Shown: positions 37,091 to 48,514, numbered from the stretch's first letter. The stretch is DNA of 64,000 nucleotides from Ceratothoa steindachneri (GCA_963969495.1 OZ018326.1:156118900-156182899), one strand, 5' to 3'. A program made the numbers and translations. The notes: generated from the sequence alone by a model not told the origin.

Positions 37091-37348
37091 ATGCATATTT
37101 TTTCTGGATGCTGGTTTGTGGCGGGCGAGGTTGGAGAATGGAGTTATCTCTTAAGTAGTATAAATTAGGCGTTGTTCTGCTATGTAGACTAGTATTTGTG
37201 CGGCTCTCAGTTTCAGATTGTAGGTGGTATGTTGATGTAGTAGCTGTGCAGCCTGTGATTGTTTTTAGGGGTTTGTTTTGTATGGTCTGGAGTGTGTTCA
37301 GGAATCAGAGATTAAGTATAGTCCAGTAATATATTTTTATCCTTGAAG
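37091..37348. other. End of CEP350 10.4-kb intron
   Basis: Unassigned T/G-rich sequence leading to the final exon acceptor. Confidence 0.5.
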
Positions 37349-37525
37349 GTTTTGGTTCAGGAACTGCAAACTGAAGAGTTAAGTTGGACGCAATATGAAG
37401 AAGAAGAAGTACATGTAAAGTTTCTTCTCTCGCAAGAGATATTTTCTACGTTAATAGAAGAAACAACCACCCTCTTTGAGCCCATCCTGCAAAGAAAGTT
37501 ATCTTACCAAATTCCTTCCGTTTAA
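37349..37525 (+). CDS. CEP350: CEP350-like protein, terminal exon
   Basis: This last exon encodes VLVQELQTEELSWTQYEEEE and then VHVKFLLSQEIFSTLIEETT, ending at a TAA at 37523-37525. It is the strongest single match to the C-terminus of CEP350 (the VQELQxEExxWxxYxxxE block followed by a short helix). The acceptor is TTATCCTTGAAG at 37348, phase 0, agreeing with exon 7 across a 10.4-kb intron full of transposons. The eight window exons add to 4473 nt, an exact multiple of three. Confidence 0.85.
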   Translation, partial: VLVQELQTEELSWTQYEEEEVHVKFLLSQEIFSTLIEETTTLFEPILQRKLSYQIPSV

Positions 37526-38014
37526 GCTGCTTCATATCCGAACATCTCTTGCTCGTGACTTGAGATGCCCTCCTGCCACACTCAGAACATTAACTTAATA
37601 TTTTTCAACGTTTCTCCTTTTCCTAATATATAGCACTTATAACTTTGGTGGGCAAGACTGCTCGAACATTCCTTTGATGGCTATTGACTCCCTGTAGACA
37701 TGGAAACCATCTTGCACCTTGTTATATTTGCGAAGATTCCTTTTAGCCTTAAATCAAGCCACTTATTTTATAGGCTGTTTTAACTTTGTAAAGTACAAAT
37801 TAATGTTTAAATTTATTGCAGTTGATTTTTCATAGAAATTTGATTAGTCTTGCTCGGTGCTTTTCTGAACGCAAGAAAATACGGGCGGCCTAACACCACT
37901 AACAATGGCTTTGTGATACATTAGTTCTTAGCTTGGTACTTTTGTACTCTCCGAAATGGAAATAGTGACATATCAAATCCATACAATAGTGCCTCCATTT
38001 ATAATACTGTGATA

Positions 38015-38020
38015 AATAAA
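38015..38020 (+). terminator. Candidate poly(A) signal of the CEP350-like gene
   Basis: AATAAA about 490 nt after the stop codon, within AT-rich 3'UTR-like sequence. It is the first canonical hexamer noticed downstream of the stop. Transcript ends would be needed to confirm it. Confidence 0.45.
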
Positions 38021-38527
38021 ATTCAAATTTTAGTAGTGCTTAATCTAAACCTTGATTCAGTTGAGTAGATATGCAGTACATAGTTTTAAAATACTAGAGG
38101 AATTTGAAAGTTGATCAAACTTACAGGATGGTTCAAGAGATTCTGGCATAAGAATCTACATACAGCTAAGAAAAACATGGCAGAATAACAATAATGGCTT
38201 AAAATTACCAAAGATTATACTGACTGGGCGGTTTGCTCTTATAAAGGGACAAACAATAGAAAATCGCTTCTTTTTGGGTACTATTTCTGTTCCTTTGAAA
38301 TGGAACCTTTTGAAAAGATAAAGGCTACTTCATTTTGGTACAAAAGTGGAACCACTTGGACCTGTTGAATAGATTCTGCGGCTTAAGATCATGTCCTATA
38401 ATGACCGATGGTTCTGATCTCGCCTTAAACTGTAAGCCGCCACTGAGTGGCATCAGAAGGTGCGAATTCGTGATAAATCCACTACCAGCACATTTAAAAA
38501 TCCTCGTTTTCAGTTACCCCTATTTTT

Positions 38528-38609
38528 TTTATTCACTTTAGTATGAAATTCCCATAAGTATTTTCTAAGGGAACTTAAAAAGAAGCATTGTTGTACTTTA
38601 GAGTTTATT
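38528..38609 (-). terminator. Candidate poly(A) signals of the PSIP1-like gene
   Basis: On the minus strand AATAAA occurs twice (TTTATT on + at 38528-38533 and 38604-38609), 300-380 nt after the PSIP1-like stop codon. Either could serve; the sequence alone does not decide. Confidence 0.4.
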
Positions 38610-38909
38610 ACTCTTACACTAAAGTCTATAAGAAAAATTTGGGGGGAACAACTGAGTACAAAAGAAATGCAGTTACTTAAAACTCGCGCCATCATAACAT
38701 CCGATAACTAATTTGAAATTACAGACTTAAAAAAAATATAACTAGAAACTGATATACATTGTGGTCTTAATTATCGATCTTAGATGCTAAAAGTTAAATC
38801 CTTACATAAAAAGTTTTATGCCTTTACGGGGTCAAAAATTATATAAGGTCAATAATTCAAAACACAATCAATTTAGATTTACAAATTGAACGATTGGCAT
38901 AAGTTCCGT

Positions 38910-38971
38910 TTACGCTTTTGGATTCGCATTTTCTTTTCCTTTCCTCACAAGGATGTCCTGTGATAAATCGT
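38910..38971 (-). CDS. PSIP1: PSIP1/LEDGF-like protein, terminal exon
   Basis: On the minus strand, after GTTTTTCAG, the carried base A plus AC gives Asn. The frame reads NDLSQDILVRKGKENANPKA and stops at TAA (38910-38912). It is a short, basic, probably disordered tail. Found by phase-matched splicing; too short to stand out as an ORF. Confidence 0.75.
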
Positions 38972-39426
38972 CTGAAAAACAAAATGCAGGTATAAATATA
39001 CTTATCTCCGCGGTCAAGGAAAACAAGATTGTCCTAAGTTTGCAGTAACGAGAACACTACTCTTGATGGCGACACTACAAAGAAAAACATGATTCGAACT
39101 ACTAGATGACAATGCATTCATGGAAAATAGTGTTGATCTCAACCGCGTAACCTCTGAAGGCCTAATACATTATTAATGTCAGGCAAAATTAAGGGAAACT
39201 ACCCGTTAGTATTTTATGGCCATGAACGAGACAACATCTAGCTAGTATAAGGTGGATGGAAAAGGGAGGGGGGAATAATTTGTGGTTGGTTCCTCAACAC
39301 TATTTTCAAGTCATGTTCATGAAAATGAAGCAACATTTGCCTCCGACTATACGAAAAAACGGAAGAGGGGCACACTAGAAGGAGAGACTTTGAAATACAA
39401 AACTTAATCGCTTATTTACAACTTAC

Positions 39427-39565
39427 TATAATGAGTGGGGTCCCTAACAAGCGAGATCTTGCCCTCCTCAGAGATGCCAGCCCTTTGACAGGCCTCTTCA
39501 AACTTGGAAACTTTCTCCACGAAAAGCGAATCCCAGTCCTGACTCTCCGGTACAAGGAATAAGAG
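39427..39565 (-). CDS. PSIP1: PSIP1/LEDGF-like protein, exon with end of IBD
   Basis: The 139-nt exon lies between CCCGGGGACAACAG and TATA|GTAAGT (phase 0 in, phase 1 out). It starts LLFLVPESQDWDSLF, completing the last IBD helix (compare NKFKNMFLVGEGDSV of LEDGF), and continues VEKVSKFEEACQRAG and ISEEGKISLVRDPTHY. The reading extends naturally from the preceding exon, which ends in YNKFK. Confidence 0.85.
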
Positions 39566-39884
39566 CTGTTGTCCCCGGGAGAGGAAAGGGAATTCAATAT
39601 CACAGACAACTACCCTAGAGCTAACCATCATATATAGAATATTGCAAAAATGTCCATAAATTCAACCATACAAGTTACTGAGGGGGGAGGGGGAGACTCT
39701 TGGTCCTGTGAAACTAGTGCAGAGGAAAACCACAAATTGTCAATTTAGCGCGCCATCTTATTGAGAAATGCCAAGTAAATATTCCTATGTGATTAACGTA
39801 AAGGCATAAATGGCGCATTTGGGATAAACAGGGACCATACCATCCACCTTTTAAAAGAAAGTTTAAAGGAAAGATTTACACTAC

Positions 39885-39950
39885 CTTAAATTTATTGTAA
39901 ACTAAGTCTGCTTTGATTCGAACTTCATCATCATATTTATATCGTCGGCA
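39885..39950 (-). CDS. PSIP1: PSIP1/LEDGF-like protein, 66-nt IBD exon
   Basis: This 22-codon exon, phase 0 at both ends, is bounded by TTCCAG and AAG|GTAGTG. It encodes CRRYKYDDEVRIKADLVYNK plus FK, the counterpart of the [20 protein letters not shown] segment of the LEDGF IBD. Relative to human LEDGF, the residues aligned with Phe406 and Val408, known partner contacts, are both Tyr here. Confidence 0.85.
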
Positions 39951-40369
39951 CTGGAAGAAAACAGAAGATAAATTAAGCTTCAATTGGAATAAAATTGGTC
40001 AATGGAATATATACCATGATAGCAAACGCACAAAAATATTACAAACACCGAGGCACATACGCCCCTACATGTACATCTGTCATACCAAAATATCATCTAC
40101 TTGCTCCGAGGTCATCCCTTTCTCACTCATTTACGTAGTCAATCCACCATTTTACGCATATCCTGACACTCACTCGTAAATTCTCCCCACAGCTCTATCT
40201 ATGTCCATCCATAATTCTTAGATGCCTGTAACACCTCCACACCATAAACATCACATACACCAACGTAAGAACTAGCATGTTTCCATACTCAAACCCTTGG
40301 ACATTCACTACCGCTCTGGTCACTAGAAACTCCTACTATTTAAAACACCGTGTGTTCGTAATTCGCAAT

Positions 40370-41185
40370 ATGCCCGGCCTCCCCCCAAAAGTCAATGTGC
40401 ACGAACTCGTCCCAAGTACAAGGGACAGGCGGTAGCGACCCCGCCCATCCCGGTACCGGGACTGGTAACGTGAGCGAAGATCACTCAGACTGGGACATTC
40501 GACAAGAATGTGCCGAACAGTCTGGAGGACGACGCAGTCGTCACAATAGGGCGCAGACGAGCGCTCCATTAGATAGCAATGCGTCACACGAGTGTGTCCG
40601 ATTCGGAGGCGACAGAAAGCGACCTGAAGCCGTCGCGGCATTGGGGAATAGGTCCATGGGAACAGTCGCGGCGTAATGGCACGCAACTTTAAGTTCCCTT
40701 CGACTGTCTCCCATCTTCTTTGCCAAGCAGTCCGAAGAGCTGCCCGTATTGCTGCCATGTAGTGGGTGTGAAGAAGAGCGAAACGCTGGTCCGGTCGCAG
40801 AGTCCTCGGACTCTTTGGCGCCCTCATTCCCCGCAATTCCTACATGTCCAGGAACCCAGCAGAAGATAATCTCGACATCTGCCCGGCTCGCCAAAACCGT
40901 GGCGTCACGGATATCGCGAACCAGGGAATGCGGAGATTCCAAAGCCCCGAGAGCACTCAGGGCGCTTTGTGAGTCGCTATAGATCACAATCCGGTCTCCG
41001 AACCGGGCACGTCGCGTAATCTCCCGTACCGAGTGGTGTATTGCCACCAGCTCGGCCGTGAAGACAGACGCAGCGCCTGGTAGAGCCCCGCTGACAGTGG
41101 GGATACGGTCAGGAAGCCGACCCCCTCTTGGGACTTGGAGCCATCCGTATACACTGGCACGGTTCCAGCGTGACACGAGGTGTGT
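40370..41185 (-). mobile_element. Family A copy A7, RNase H fragment
   Basis: On the minus strand, sequence very close to A1 about 8110-8955. It includes AELVAIHHSVREITRRARFG, YSDSQSALSALG, WVPGHVGIAGNEGA and the C-terminal CX2C...H...C block (YCDDCVV, HILVECPSL). It lacks both the RT and the 3' end. Sense orientation relative to the PSIP1-like gene, in the intron 39951-44784. The frame breaks near 41130 and near 40830. Confidence 0.75.
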
Positions 41186-41221
41186 ACCCTTGTGTCCCTA
41201 GAGCTCCTGCAGAGAGAGTGG

Positions 41222-42620
41222 AACTCTTAGTCTAATTTCCTTTTATTAGGAGAGGAGGGTGGAGAATGAACCCACTTCTCACCACTGCCAAAATGACCTC
41301 TTTGGCTGTCAAAGGGGCGCCAGTTGGGAGAGGAGCCCTCTCTTCTCCTTGAGTCCTCAGGGAAGGGAACTGAGCCATCTGAGGAGAAGCTTGCACAGGG
41401 AGGTGACTCATGTTCGGTGCACAGCGAGCCCGGGTTCAACCCTATGGAATATCCTGCCATCTTGGGCTGTGCACCTCTGTGACCATGTCCATCTCAGGGT
41501 AGGCCTCTATGTGCCCCCCCATCCCCCGCCCACCCTAAGACATCACAATTCCATTTGAGGTACACCTTTTGTAATTCGATTTGACGATTTCGGAAGTAAG
41601 ACAAAATTTACGGACACAACTCTGTCCGCTAGCCCAGCACCCCCATGACCTCTGTCCGCAATCAGATGAAGAGTCAGTTTGTTTACATTCTTGGAACTGA
41701 ACGTATCACTTATCGCTCCATTGATTCTGCCCCCTTTTTTATGGTTGTTTGTTTCAGAGGGTGGCTGGTAAATGTTAAGATTCGGGGCGCATGATTTATT
41801 AAGGTTTTTTTTCTGGCTACATCTGTGCTAATTTTTTTTACCATTTTTCGGGTTGCCCACTGCCCAATCAGCGCTGTGCATCATTGACCGGCATTGTGCT
41901 TATAAAGATGGGTATAAACTAGTTTTTTTGTTACTGTCAATGTTTTCTTTAAAACCTATTAACGATGTCTCTTAAATAAAGTATCCCTGACACTAACTAT
42001 TTTCTTTGAGGGATTTTCTGAAATCCCTTTTGACCAGTTTTCAAAAATTTGGGTATGTGCGTGATGTATACTTATTTTAAATATTGTATTAAAAGTAGTG
42101 TACAGGACTATTATTCGTCTTTCTTTTGTAATATAAGTTGTTATTAGCCACTAAGTACACATTAGTGTCAGAAACTACAGACAATAGGCAATATTGGAAC
42201 AACAGTCTCCCCTTTTTGTCCATTGAATCAAGGTTTTAGTGTACGGGGCATGGACCAGCAGGCCCTGATAACCCTTGCCCGCCTTAGGGGGTTGGCCCTA
42301 TTGAGCTGAGCTACTACCACAGGAGTGGTCAATTTTGGGCTGCCCTCCTACTCTCTTGCCAGTGCCCTTGAAAGTAAAGGAAAGACTACCACTGGAAAGA
42401 AGATGGAGTCACCCAAGGGTGGCTCCAGAGAAGGGGATGAGGGGGTAGTCCACTTCACCTGTAGGCCTAGGGGAAGAGTAAACCTCCTTTCTGGTAGAAG
42501 AGGATTGTAGGGGCTCCTGAGAAAGCACAGGGAAAGGGAGGGATCACCTCCTTTTCTGCTGTGAAGCTGCCCAGTAGTGGCTCCGACGATGGTAAAGTGT
42601 GTGTGTGTGTAGGGGGAAGA
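41222..42620 (-). mobile_element. Family A copy A8, ORF1 N-terminal pieces
   Basis: Two minus-strand pieces, 41222-41480 and 42240-42620, match the Pro/Ser-rich N-terminal half of A1 ORF1 (for example GEKWVHSPPSSPNKRK against GEKRVHSPPSSPKKKK in A1). They are separated by ~760 bp of unassigned AT-rich sequence. Decayed, with frameshifts. Confidence 0.5.
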
Positions 42621-42833
42621 GGTAGTTATTCTTGGCCATTAAGCAAGATTTCACCACCCCTGTCTGTGACAGCCAACACTGACACCAACAAGGGAACAGC
42701 ACTCCTGGGGGCCTATATGCCTTCTCTGCCACCCCTTGGGAAAATCTTGCCAAATCCTACATGTAGCATAGTAGGCAGATTGATTTGATAGATCCAGCTT
42801 AGTGACTGGCTTATGAGTGGTCAGGGTCACTAT

Positions 42834-43662
42834 TAGTAATGTACAGATTAGAAATTTGGGCCGATGCCGGTGCCGAGATTTGGTAAATTTTAAAATCATT
42901 AGGTAAAGCTCAACTATTATAGTCACTTATAATGCTCTTAGGACTGCCAAGGCTATAAGGCTAATCACCTCACTTTGCAATATGATTTCCAACCTTGCCT
43001 GCCTATCAGCGTGGATGATGGATGCATCGACCAAATGATGCTTATTTAGGTTGGTCAAGCAAATTAGCAGAAAATATTTATAAATTATTAGGGGTTTGGC
43101 ATGATATACATCATAAAAAAACTTCTCTACTGCTTCAGGAATGTAAAAAATGATGATACATCATAACTTTGCGATAATAACCTCAAAGCGAAATGTAGAA
43201 CTCGTTTAATATATGATACAGGTGCAGCTGACCACCGTTTTTCTATTACAAATTTTTATAAAACGATCGGTAAAAAAAGTGTGACAACGTGTTATTTATA
43301 TACTAAATGTAGGAAGGGATAAACGTACCCACCGTTTTACTTGTACTCATTTTAGTGACTCAACATTTTCTGGAATGGTCATGAACTTAGGAAGTCGACT
43401 ACCTTTCTTTATTCCAGTTGATCTAGTTTTCTCAAGCTTTAATCCTAATCACACTAATTACATTCACTTTAATCGCTAGAAATTCTTCTAACACTTTTTT
43501 CACCAACCATTATAAAAAAAATTTAATAGAAAAAATACTAAGTGAGAGTTGATAAAACTTTTATAGTAATATGAAAATAAATGTAGGCAAGTGATGAAAA
43601 AATCTCAAAGGCTCGGCAAATCACAAAAAATATGCCAATGCCGATCGATCGGTACATCACTA
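42834..43662. mobile_element. hAT-like non-autonomous DNA transposon
   Basis: An 829-bp element with terminal inverted repeats TAGTAATGTAC / GTACATCACTA (rc TAGTGATGTAC), extended imperfectly for ~60 bp (GCCGATGCCGGTGCCGAGATTT against the complement near 43600-43645). It is flanked by a perfect 8-bp direct repeat GTCACTAT (42826-42833 and 43663-43670). An 8-bp duplication with TAGNG-like ends is typical of the hAT superfamily. There is no transposase ORF; the interior is AT-rich. Confidence 0.8.
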
Positions 43663-43670
43663 GTCACTAT

Positions 43671-44784
43671 GCCAAACATCTTGTTGTAGGAGTGTTCGGT
43701 TCCGTGATCCAGGAGTGACAGGGCATGATTGAGGAGGTCCATGGGCAGGAGAAGGGGGCCAATGAAAGGGTTAAAGAAAAGGTGATTGTAAAGGGAAAGG
43801 AGAGTTGGTACAGGAGAAAGAGATTAGGGGTTAGCAAATGAAGGAAGAGAGGGTGATTTGGGGATGCACAGGGGCCAGAGAAACACATCACCATGCCCCT
43901 TACAGGATTTATCCACTAGGCCGCGAAACTTCTGATATAGACAGACTTTCCCAGATACAAAACTTCATATTAGTTATTATAAACTTGAGCTTCAAAGGCT
44001 TTATTAAAATAATCAAGAGTCAATACATCACCCCAGGAGCCAATCATTCACTCCTCTTCCTCCACCTACAATATAGCAAGAATAACCAGTTCAAAAGAGT
44101 TAGTGGCATAGCAATATAAGTGTTTTATAAAGTATGCACTCAATTCAAGCAAAGAAATGGGTTAGAAATGTAATTATTATCCTAGGCACAAGACCTAAGT
44201 ACCAGCATTTAGCATCACTAAATGGTTCCTTAGTAGCAAAGTAGGGAAGATCTTTGGTTCTATACAGCTAGTGTGGTTTCCTAAACCAACTGTGTCAGCC
44301 CTTAGAAAGGTAGCTAGCCATACAATAGATAGAATTCTTTGTCCTATATACTAATAGAAATCATCAAATTACCCTTGATAGCAAAAGGAAAGATAAAACA
44401 AGAAAATCTGTCAAAAGCTTGAGTGAGAGCAAAGCTTAGCTTTATTAATATTTGGGGTTTTGGAGGAGAGATATCATGAATCAACTTATGTAAAATTGGC
44501 GTAAATATGGGAAGGTAAAATATAAAGGGAATAGATATATGTACATCCAGAGTAATTATTCTATGAAAGTGAAAGAAAACTTAAAATGTAAGAATGCTGA
44601 GAAGAGCAAAAAGTATATTACTTCTAAGAGAAGTTGTGAACACAAGAGCTTTAGTCGTTTTATTTTGTTTTTAATTAAGGTGGTTGCAGTCGCTTAAAAA
44701 ATAACTTACAACCTTAGGATTGGTAGGTAAACCATATCACACCTAACAAGACTAAAAGCTAATTAAACTCAATCCATAACTCAC
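43671..44784. other. PSIP1 intron, unassigned part
   Basis: AT-rich intron sequence between the hAT-like element and the IBD exon. No gene, RNA or named repeat is recognised. Confidence 0.5.
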
Positions 44785-44959
44785 CTTCTTTATTGCATCC
44801 ACAACATGAGGGTTTTTCTTGATCATTAGCCCAGAGATGACAAGTTTAGACATTTTATCTAAGTAAGATTTTGCATCATCCTTTCGAGGGTTGGTCACAG
44901 ATAAGGATTCTCTAATCTTCTGGTCAAGATCCAGCAATTGCGCTTCGATGTCCAGTGTC
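44785..44959 (-). CDS. PSIP1: PSIP1/LEDGF-like protein, first IBD exon
   Basis: The 175-nt exon runs from TTCTAACAG to AAG|GTGAGT. Its first base completes a Lys codon. It then encodes TLDIEAQLLDLDQKIRESLS, VTNPRKDDAKSYLDKMSKL and VISGLMIKKNPHVVDAIKK. The pattern of helices matches the integrase-binding domain shared by LEDGF/p75 and HRP2, a compact helical module that tethers IBM-containing nuclear proteins to chromatin. The position aligned with human Asp366 is Thr here, so partner recognition may differ. Confidence 0.85.
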
Positions 44960-45387
44960 CTGTTAGAACAAAGTTTAGTCAAAGAAGTTCCTTATTAAGT
45001 ACAATTGTTTGAGTTTTCTCTTAATTGGGCAAAAGTAAATATTAATCTCTTCCACTCAATATCCAATGCAACAGAAATACATTACAATTTGACAAATGCA
45101 AACTGGCAACTCATCATGGGGGGGAAGGATGTTATTTGGTTAATATTAAAAAAAAAAATCTTCCACATTACAAACAAGTTAGAAAGTCCAATCTTATATC
45201 AAACAAATTAAAAACAATGATAAACACATAAGTAGTGAGGAAAAGAGGGACACCACAGGATTATAAGAATTTAAGAACATTGAAAAGAATTTCCCATATC
45301 TTATTTGAGTGCTAAAATATATATGGAAACTTCCAAGAAAAACGATACTAAAAAAAAACCCCCAGAAATCTAAGCTAAATCACTTAC

Positions 45388-45482
45388 TTGGCTTTGCTGG
45401 CATCTAGCGCTTTCTTGCCTTCCTCGATGATTCCTAGTTGTGTTTCCCCTCTTTCATGAGCCTTAGTAAGTTCCTTCATTTC
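45388..45482 (-). CDS. PSIP1: PSIP1/LEDGF-like protein, coiled-coil exon before IBD
   Basis: This 95-nt exon lies between GTCCTTGCAG and AA|GTAAGT. It encodes EMKELTKAHERGETQLGIIE and EGKKALDASKA, a charged helix leading into the IBD, and ends in phase 2. The upstream join is phase 0 and fits the exon at 46691-46731 or the alternative candidate at 46452-46528. Confidence 0.8.
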
Positions 45483-46451
45483 CTGCAAGGACAAAACCCC
45501 ACTACTGAAAGTCATTTTCAGTGAAGTCACCAATTTTCCACAGGCACTCTGAAATCCAGCGAAATGAATTCGCAAGTAATCCAACTCGATTAAAATGCTA
45601 TGAAGGAGAGAGTAAACAGAGCAAATTTTCAATCCTCATGAAGGAAACAAAACTATCCTAATCACAATGAATCAGAGAAAGGAAGAGAAAGAATGACAGG
45701 ACAGTACCCAGTTACAATTCTCATCCACAAAATGGCTCTCCAACTTCATTTCACGCAAACATATATACACCACAGCAAGCAATTATGCACATCATATACA
45801 AAATGGAGTGAGGCAGGAAGCTGAACTTTCCTGCAACCTCTAGCAACCTTTTCCTCTAAGATTTCACCATTCTTGCCCAACACGTAAAATAAATCCAAAA
45901 AGTGCTCTAGATAAGACTTGAATGCTAGCTGCAATAGAAGTGAATGACCATCTGATGTCAACAAATTGGAGAAGGTGTGTGGATTATGTAAGTGAGTGTT
46001 TGAGAGAGAAAAGACCGACTGAGCAGCAAATGGATGATAGTGCATAGAAGTGGTTTGCGGAGGGTGTATTGGAGTATTCTACCTAGGGATTAACCATGAA
46101 TGGCTGATATGCTCCAGCACATAGTTGCCTATTGATAGTAAGGACAAAGTTGCTATGGAAAAAATGATGGGTGACGTTGAGTTTGAAGGGTTCAAAGTAG
46201 GCAAGGAGCATTTTTGTAGTAGCAGTAAAGTGCACTGACCCCACTTAGGGGCGAAAGAGGTTGATGATGATGAGTGTCAAGAATGGTAAGGAATGCAACA
46301 ATTTAAATCAAGAACCAAAACTTCACTGAAGCACATTTATTATCCATCTTTCCTAACCGAGGGGTCTCTCTCTGCCAGCTCTCATTACATCATCTCATAA
46401 AAAAAGGGAGCAAAGAATAATTTGTGCAGGAAAAGGAAAAATGGAGTTTAC
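45483..46451. other. PSIP1 intron, unassigned
   Basis: Intron sequence with no recognised repeat. The short minus-strand ORF at 45746-46045 has no recognisable product and no splice context. Confidence 0.5.
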
Positions 46452-46528
46452 TTGACTGATTTTTTTCATATTTCCAGTCAAATTTGCAACAGAATCCACA
46501 AATTCAACCATTGAAATAATTAGGTAAG
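46452..46528 (-). CDS. Possible alternative exon of the PSIP1-like gene
   Basis: On the minus strand a 77-nt stretch reads ISMVEFVDSVANLTGNMKKI-SQ and ends at a donor CAA|GTAAAC. Its frame is closed by a TGA just upstream of the only usable AG (CTATCTTGAG), so it needs one carried base. That fits the exon at 48515 but not the one at 46691. It looks like coding helix sequence, but the acceptor is weak. Confidence 0.3.
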
Positions 46529-46690
46529 CTCAAGATAGTTCCCTCAATGGTTACTGCAGCTGAGTAGAGGGGTTAGAGAATACACATGCAAAAACCAAGC
46601 TATAACATTCAACATTGCCCCTACAAATCAATGAATAAAACTTAAAAAGAAAATAGAGGTTGTCAACTGGCGAGAACAACAAATGCTTAC

Positions 46691-46731
46691 CTCCTTGGAT
46701 TCCTTTTTCTTTACTGCTGAATCTGTTTTGG
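46691..46731 (-). CDS. PSIP1: PSIP1/LEDGF-like protein, 41-nt basic exon
   Basis: A very short exon between CTTTTTTTTAG and GAG|GTAAGC. With the carried G it reads AKTDSAVKKKESKE, a Lys/Glu-rich segment like the charged linker of LEDGF. Phases match the exons on both sides (1 in, 0 out). Confidence 0.7.
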
Positions 46732-48514
46732 CTAAAAAAAAGAAATAACATTGACTTAGTAGCAAAAAAGAATACTTATTGTAGTCAATTAATAGCATGA
46801 CCAAGTTTGGGTATGTAAGAACCACAAAGAGAATAAGGGTGTTTCCATGATTCTACCTCACTCATACTTTTTTCTTTGCCTTCCTTATGGACTTGACACA
46901 TGGCTTTTACCATTTGATGGGCATGGTGATAGGAACGTGTAGTCCACTAAAAGCCACAGGGGCCTAGCTAGGTGATACACCTGCCAAGATATTCTTAACC
47001 TCGAAAACCCATCTCATATAACTTCCATAGAATGCAGTAAATTATAATACTAAGACACCAAATAATGCATCCAAACGATGTCAATTCATGAATAGAACCA
47101 AGATAGTCTGTACAGAAGAAAGTATTATTATTCTGAGAGCTACCAAAGCCTCCCTCCAGGGTGCAAAAACAACTGCTAAATTGATTCCACACAAAATACC
47201 GAAATGGTACTGAAGAGAGGCAAAGACAGCCATGAAAAAAGTGAAGGGCTAATAGTAAACCCAGATGAATAAGAAATATTAGATGAGAAAAATCTACTGT
47301 TTCAAGAATGCATTCACACAGGACTTAAATAAAGAAATATCCCTCAAGAGTACAATATCGCTGGAAAAAGCATTCCATGTTTTAATTAACGATGGTATAA
47401 AACTGTGTCATACTAACATTCATAAAATTCCTGGTCAGATCATATCTAAACTATCTAAACTCAAGCGTCAATGCTAAACACCTCACAGGGCAAACTATTC
47501 CAAAACTTTACCACCCTTTGACTAAAAGGTTTTTTCAAATATCTAACTTAGACTGCTTTATAATCATGTTTCCTATTGACCTCCTCTCATCGGATAAATA
47601 AAAAAATTCTAGAAAGTTATTTGAATCTGTGAAAAGCATAATTATATAAATCATATTACCCCTAAAAGAAAACATTCTCAATCTTCCACCCTAACCTCAT
47701 ATCCTAGCATACTGAGTCCTGGGATAGACATAGTAGCCCTGTATTTTGTGTCTATTAATCTTTTAACAAAAAAGATATAAATTTGTAGTCTTAACAAAAG
47801 GTTTTTTAATTATATATTCATAATAAATATTTGTGTTTCAAAACAACCATATTAAATCTCTAAGGACCCCAGAAAAGGGGTTCCAGTCTTGGATTGAAAA
47901 ATTGTTCCAGTCTTGGGCCCAAACATCTCCAATTGTTCAAATCTTGGGTCTATTTTTGCCTGACCAAAAAATCTCTGGCATTCCTCCAAATGTAAATATT
48001 TTTTGTGTAGTAGTTAGTTCTTAAATAAATCTATTCTTATAACCCTGTTGTTTACTAGAAACCCAATTTATCAAATTCTTAAGCTTCTGCCTCTTGGTTC
48101 CCTTTTCTTAAGTCTGTTCTTTATCCATGATTTCTCCAGTTCTACATAACCTTGAACACCGAATCGTTCAAGTCTTTTTCCTTTTCACTCTTCTACTATC
48201 TCTTTTCCCATTTCCTCTCTGAATACTCCTTCCCTGAGTTGTCATTTAGGCTGGATTGACACTCCAGCAAAAAAAAAACATTTGAACAACTCGCCCTATC
48301 ATCTTATGTTCCGCTGACCCAATCTGAGGGGGCAACAGCGCTGCAAGGGATTGAGAGGGAAGCGCACCAACAACTTTACCAGGCCCCATCAGAGCTTGTG
48401 TCAACCCTGTGAAAGGGCTTCCTTGGCAATATATGTTTCCTATTTTTAGCAATTTATTCATAAAACATACGATTTTATTATACAAGTATATTTTCCATTC
48501 TTTAATAAACTCAC
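46732..48514. other. PSIP1 intron (1.8 kb), unassigned
   Basis: AT-rich. A + strand reading around 47280-47800 (KNAFTQDLNKEISLKSTISL and following broken frames) may be an old repeat, but no family could be named. Confidence 0.4.

Larger units (their letters stand above)
37526..38909. other. Tail-to-tail intergenic and 3'UTR region
   Basis: AT-rich sequence between the stop of the + strand CEP350-like gene and the stop of the - strand PSIP1-like gene. Apart from candidate poly(A) hexamers on both strands, no further gene, RNA or repeat is recognised. Confidence 0.6.

Noticed and set aside
47283..47800. Possible old transposon reading on + strand
   Set aside because: Broken frames show no RT, endonuclease or transposase motif that can be named.
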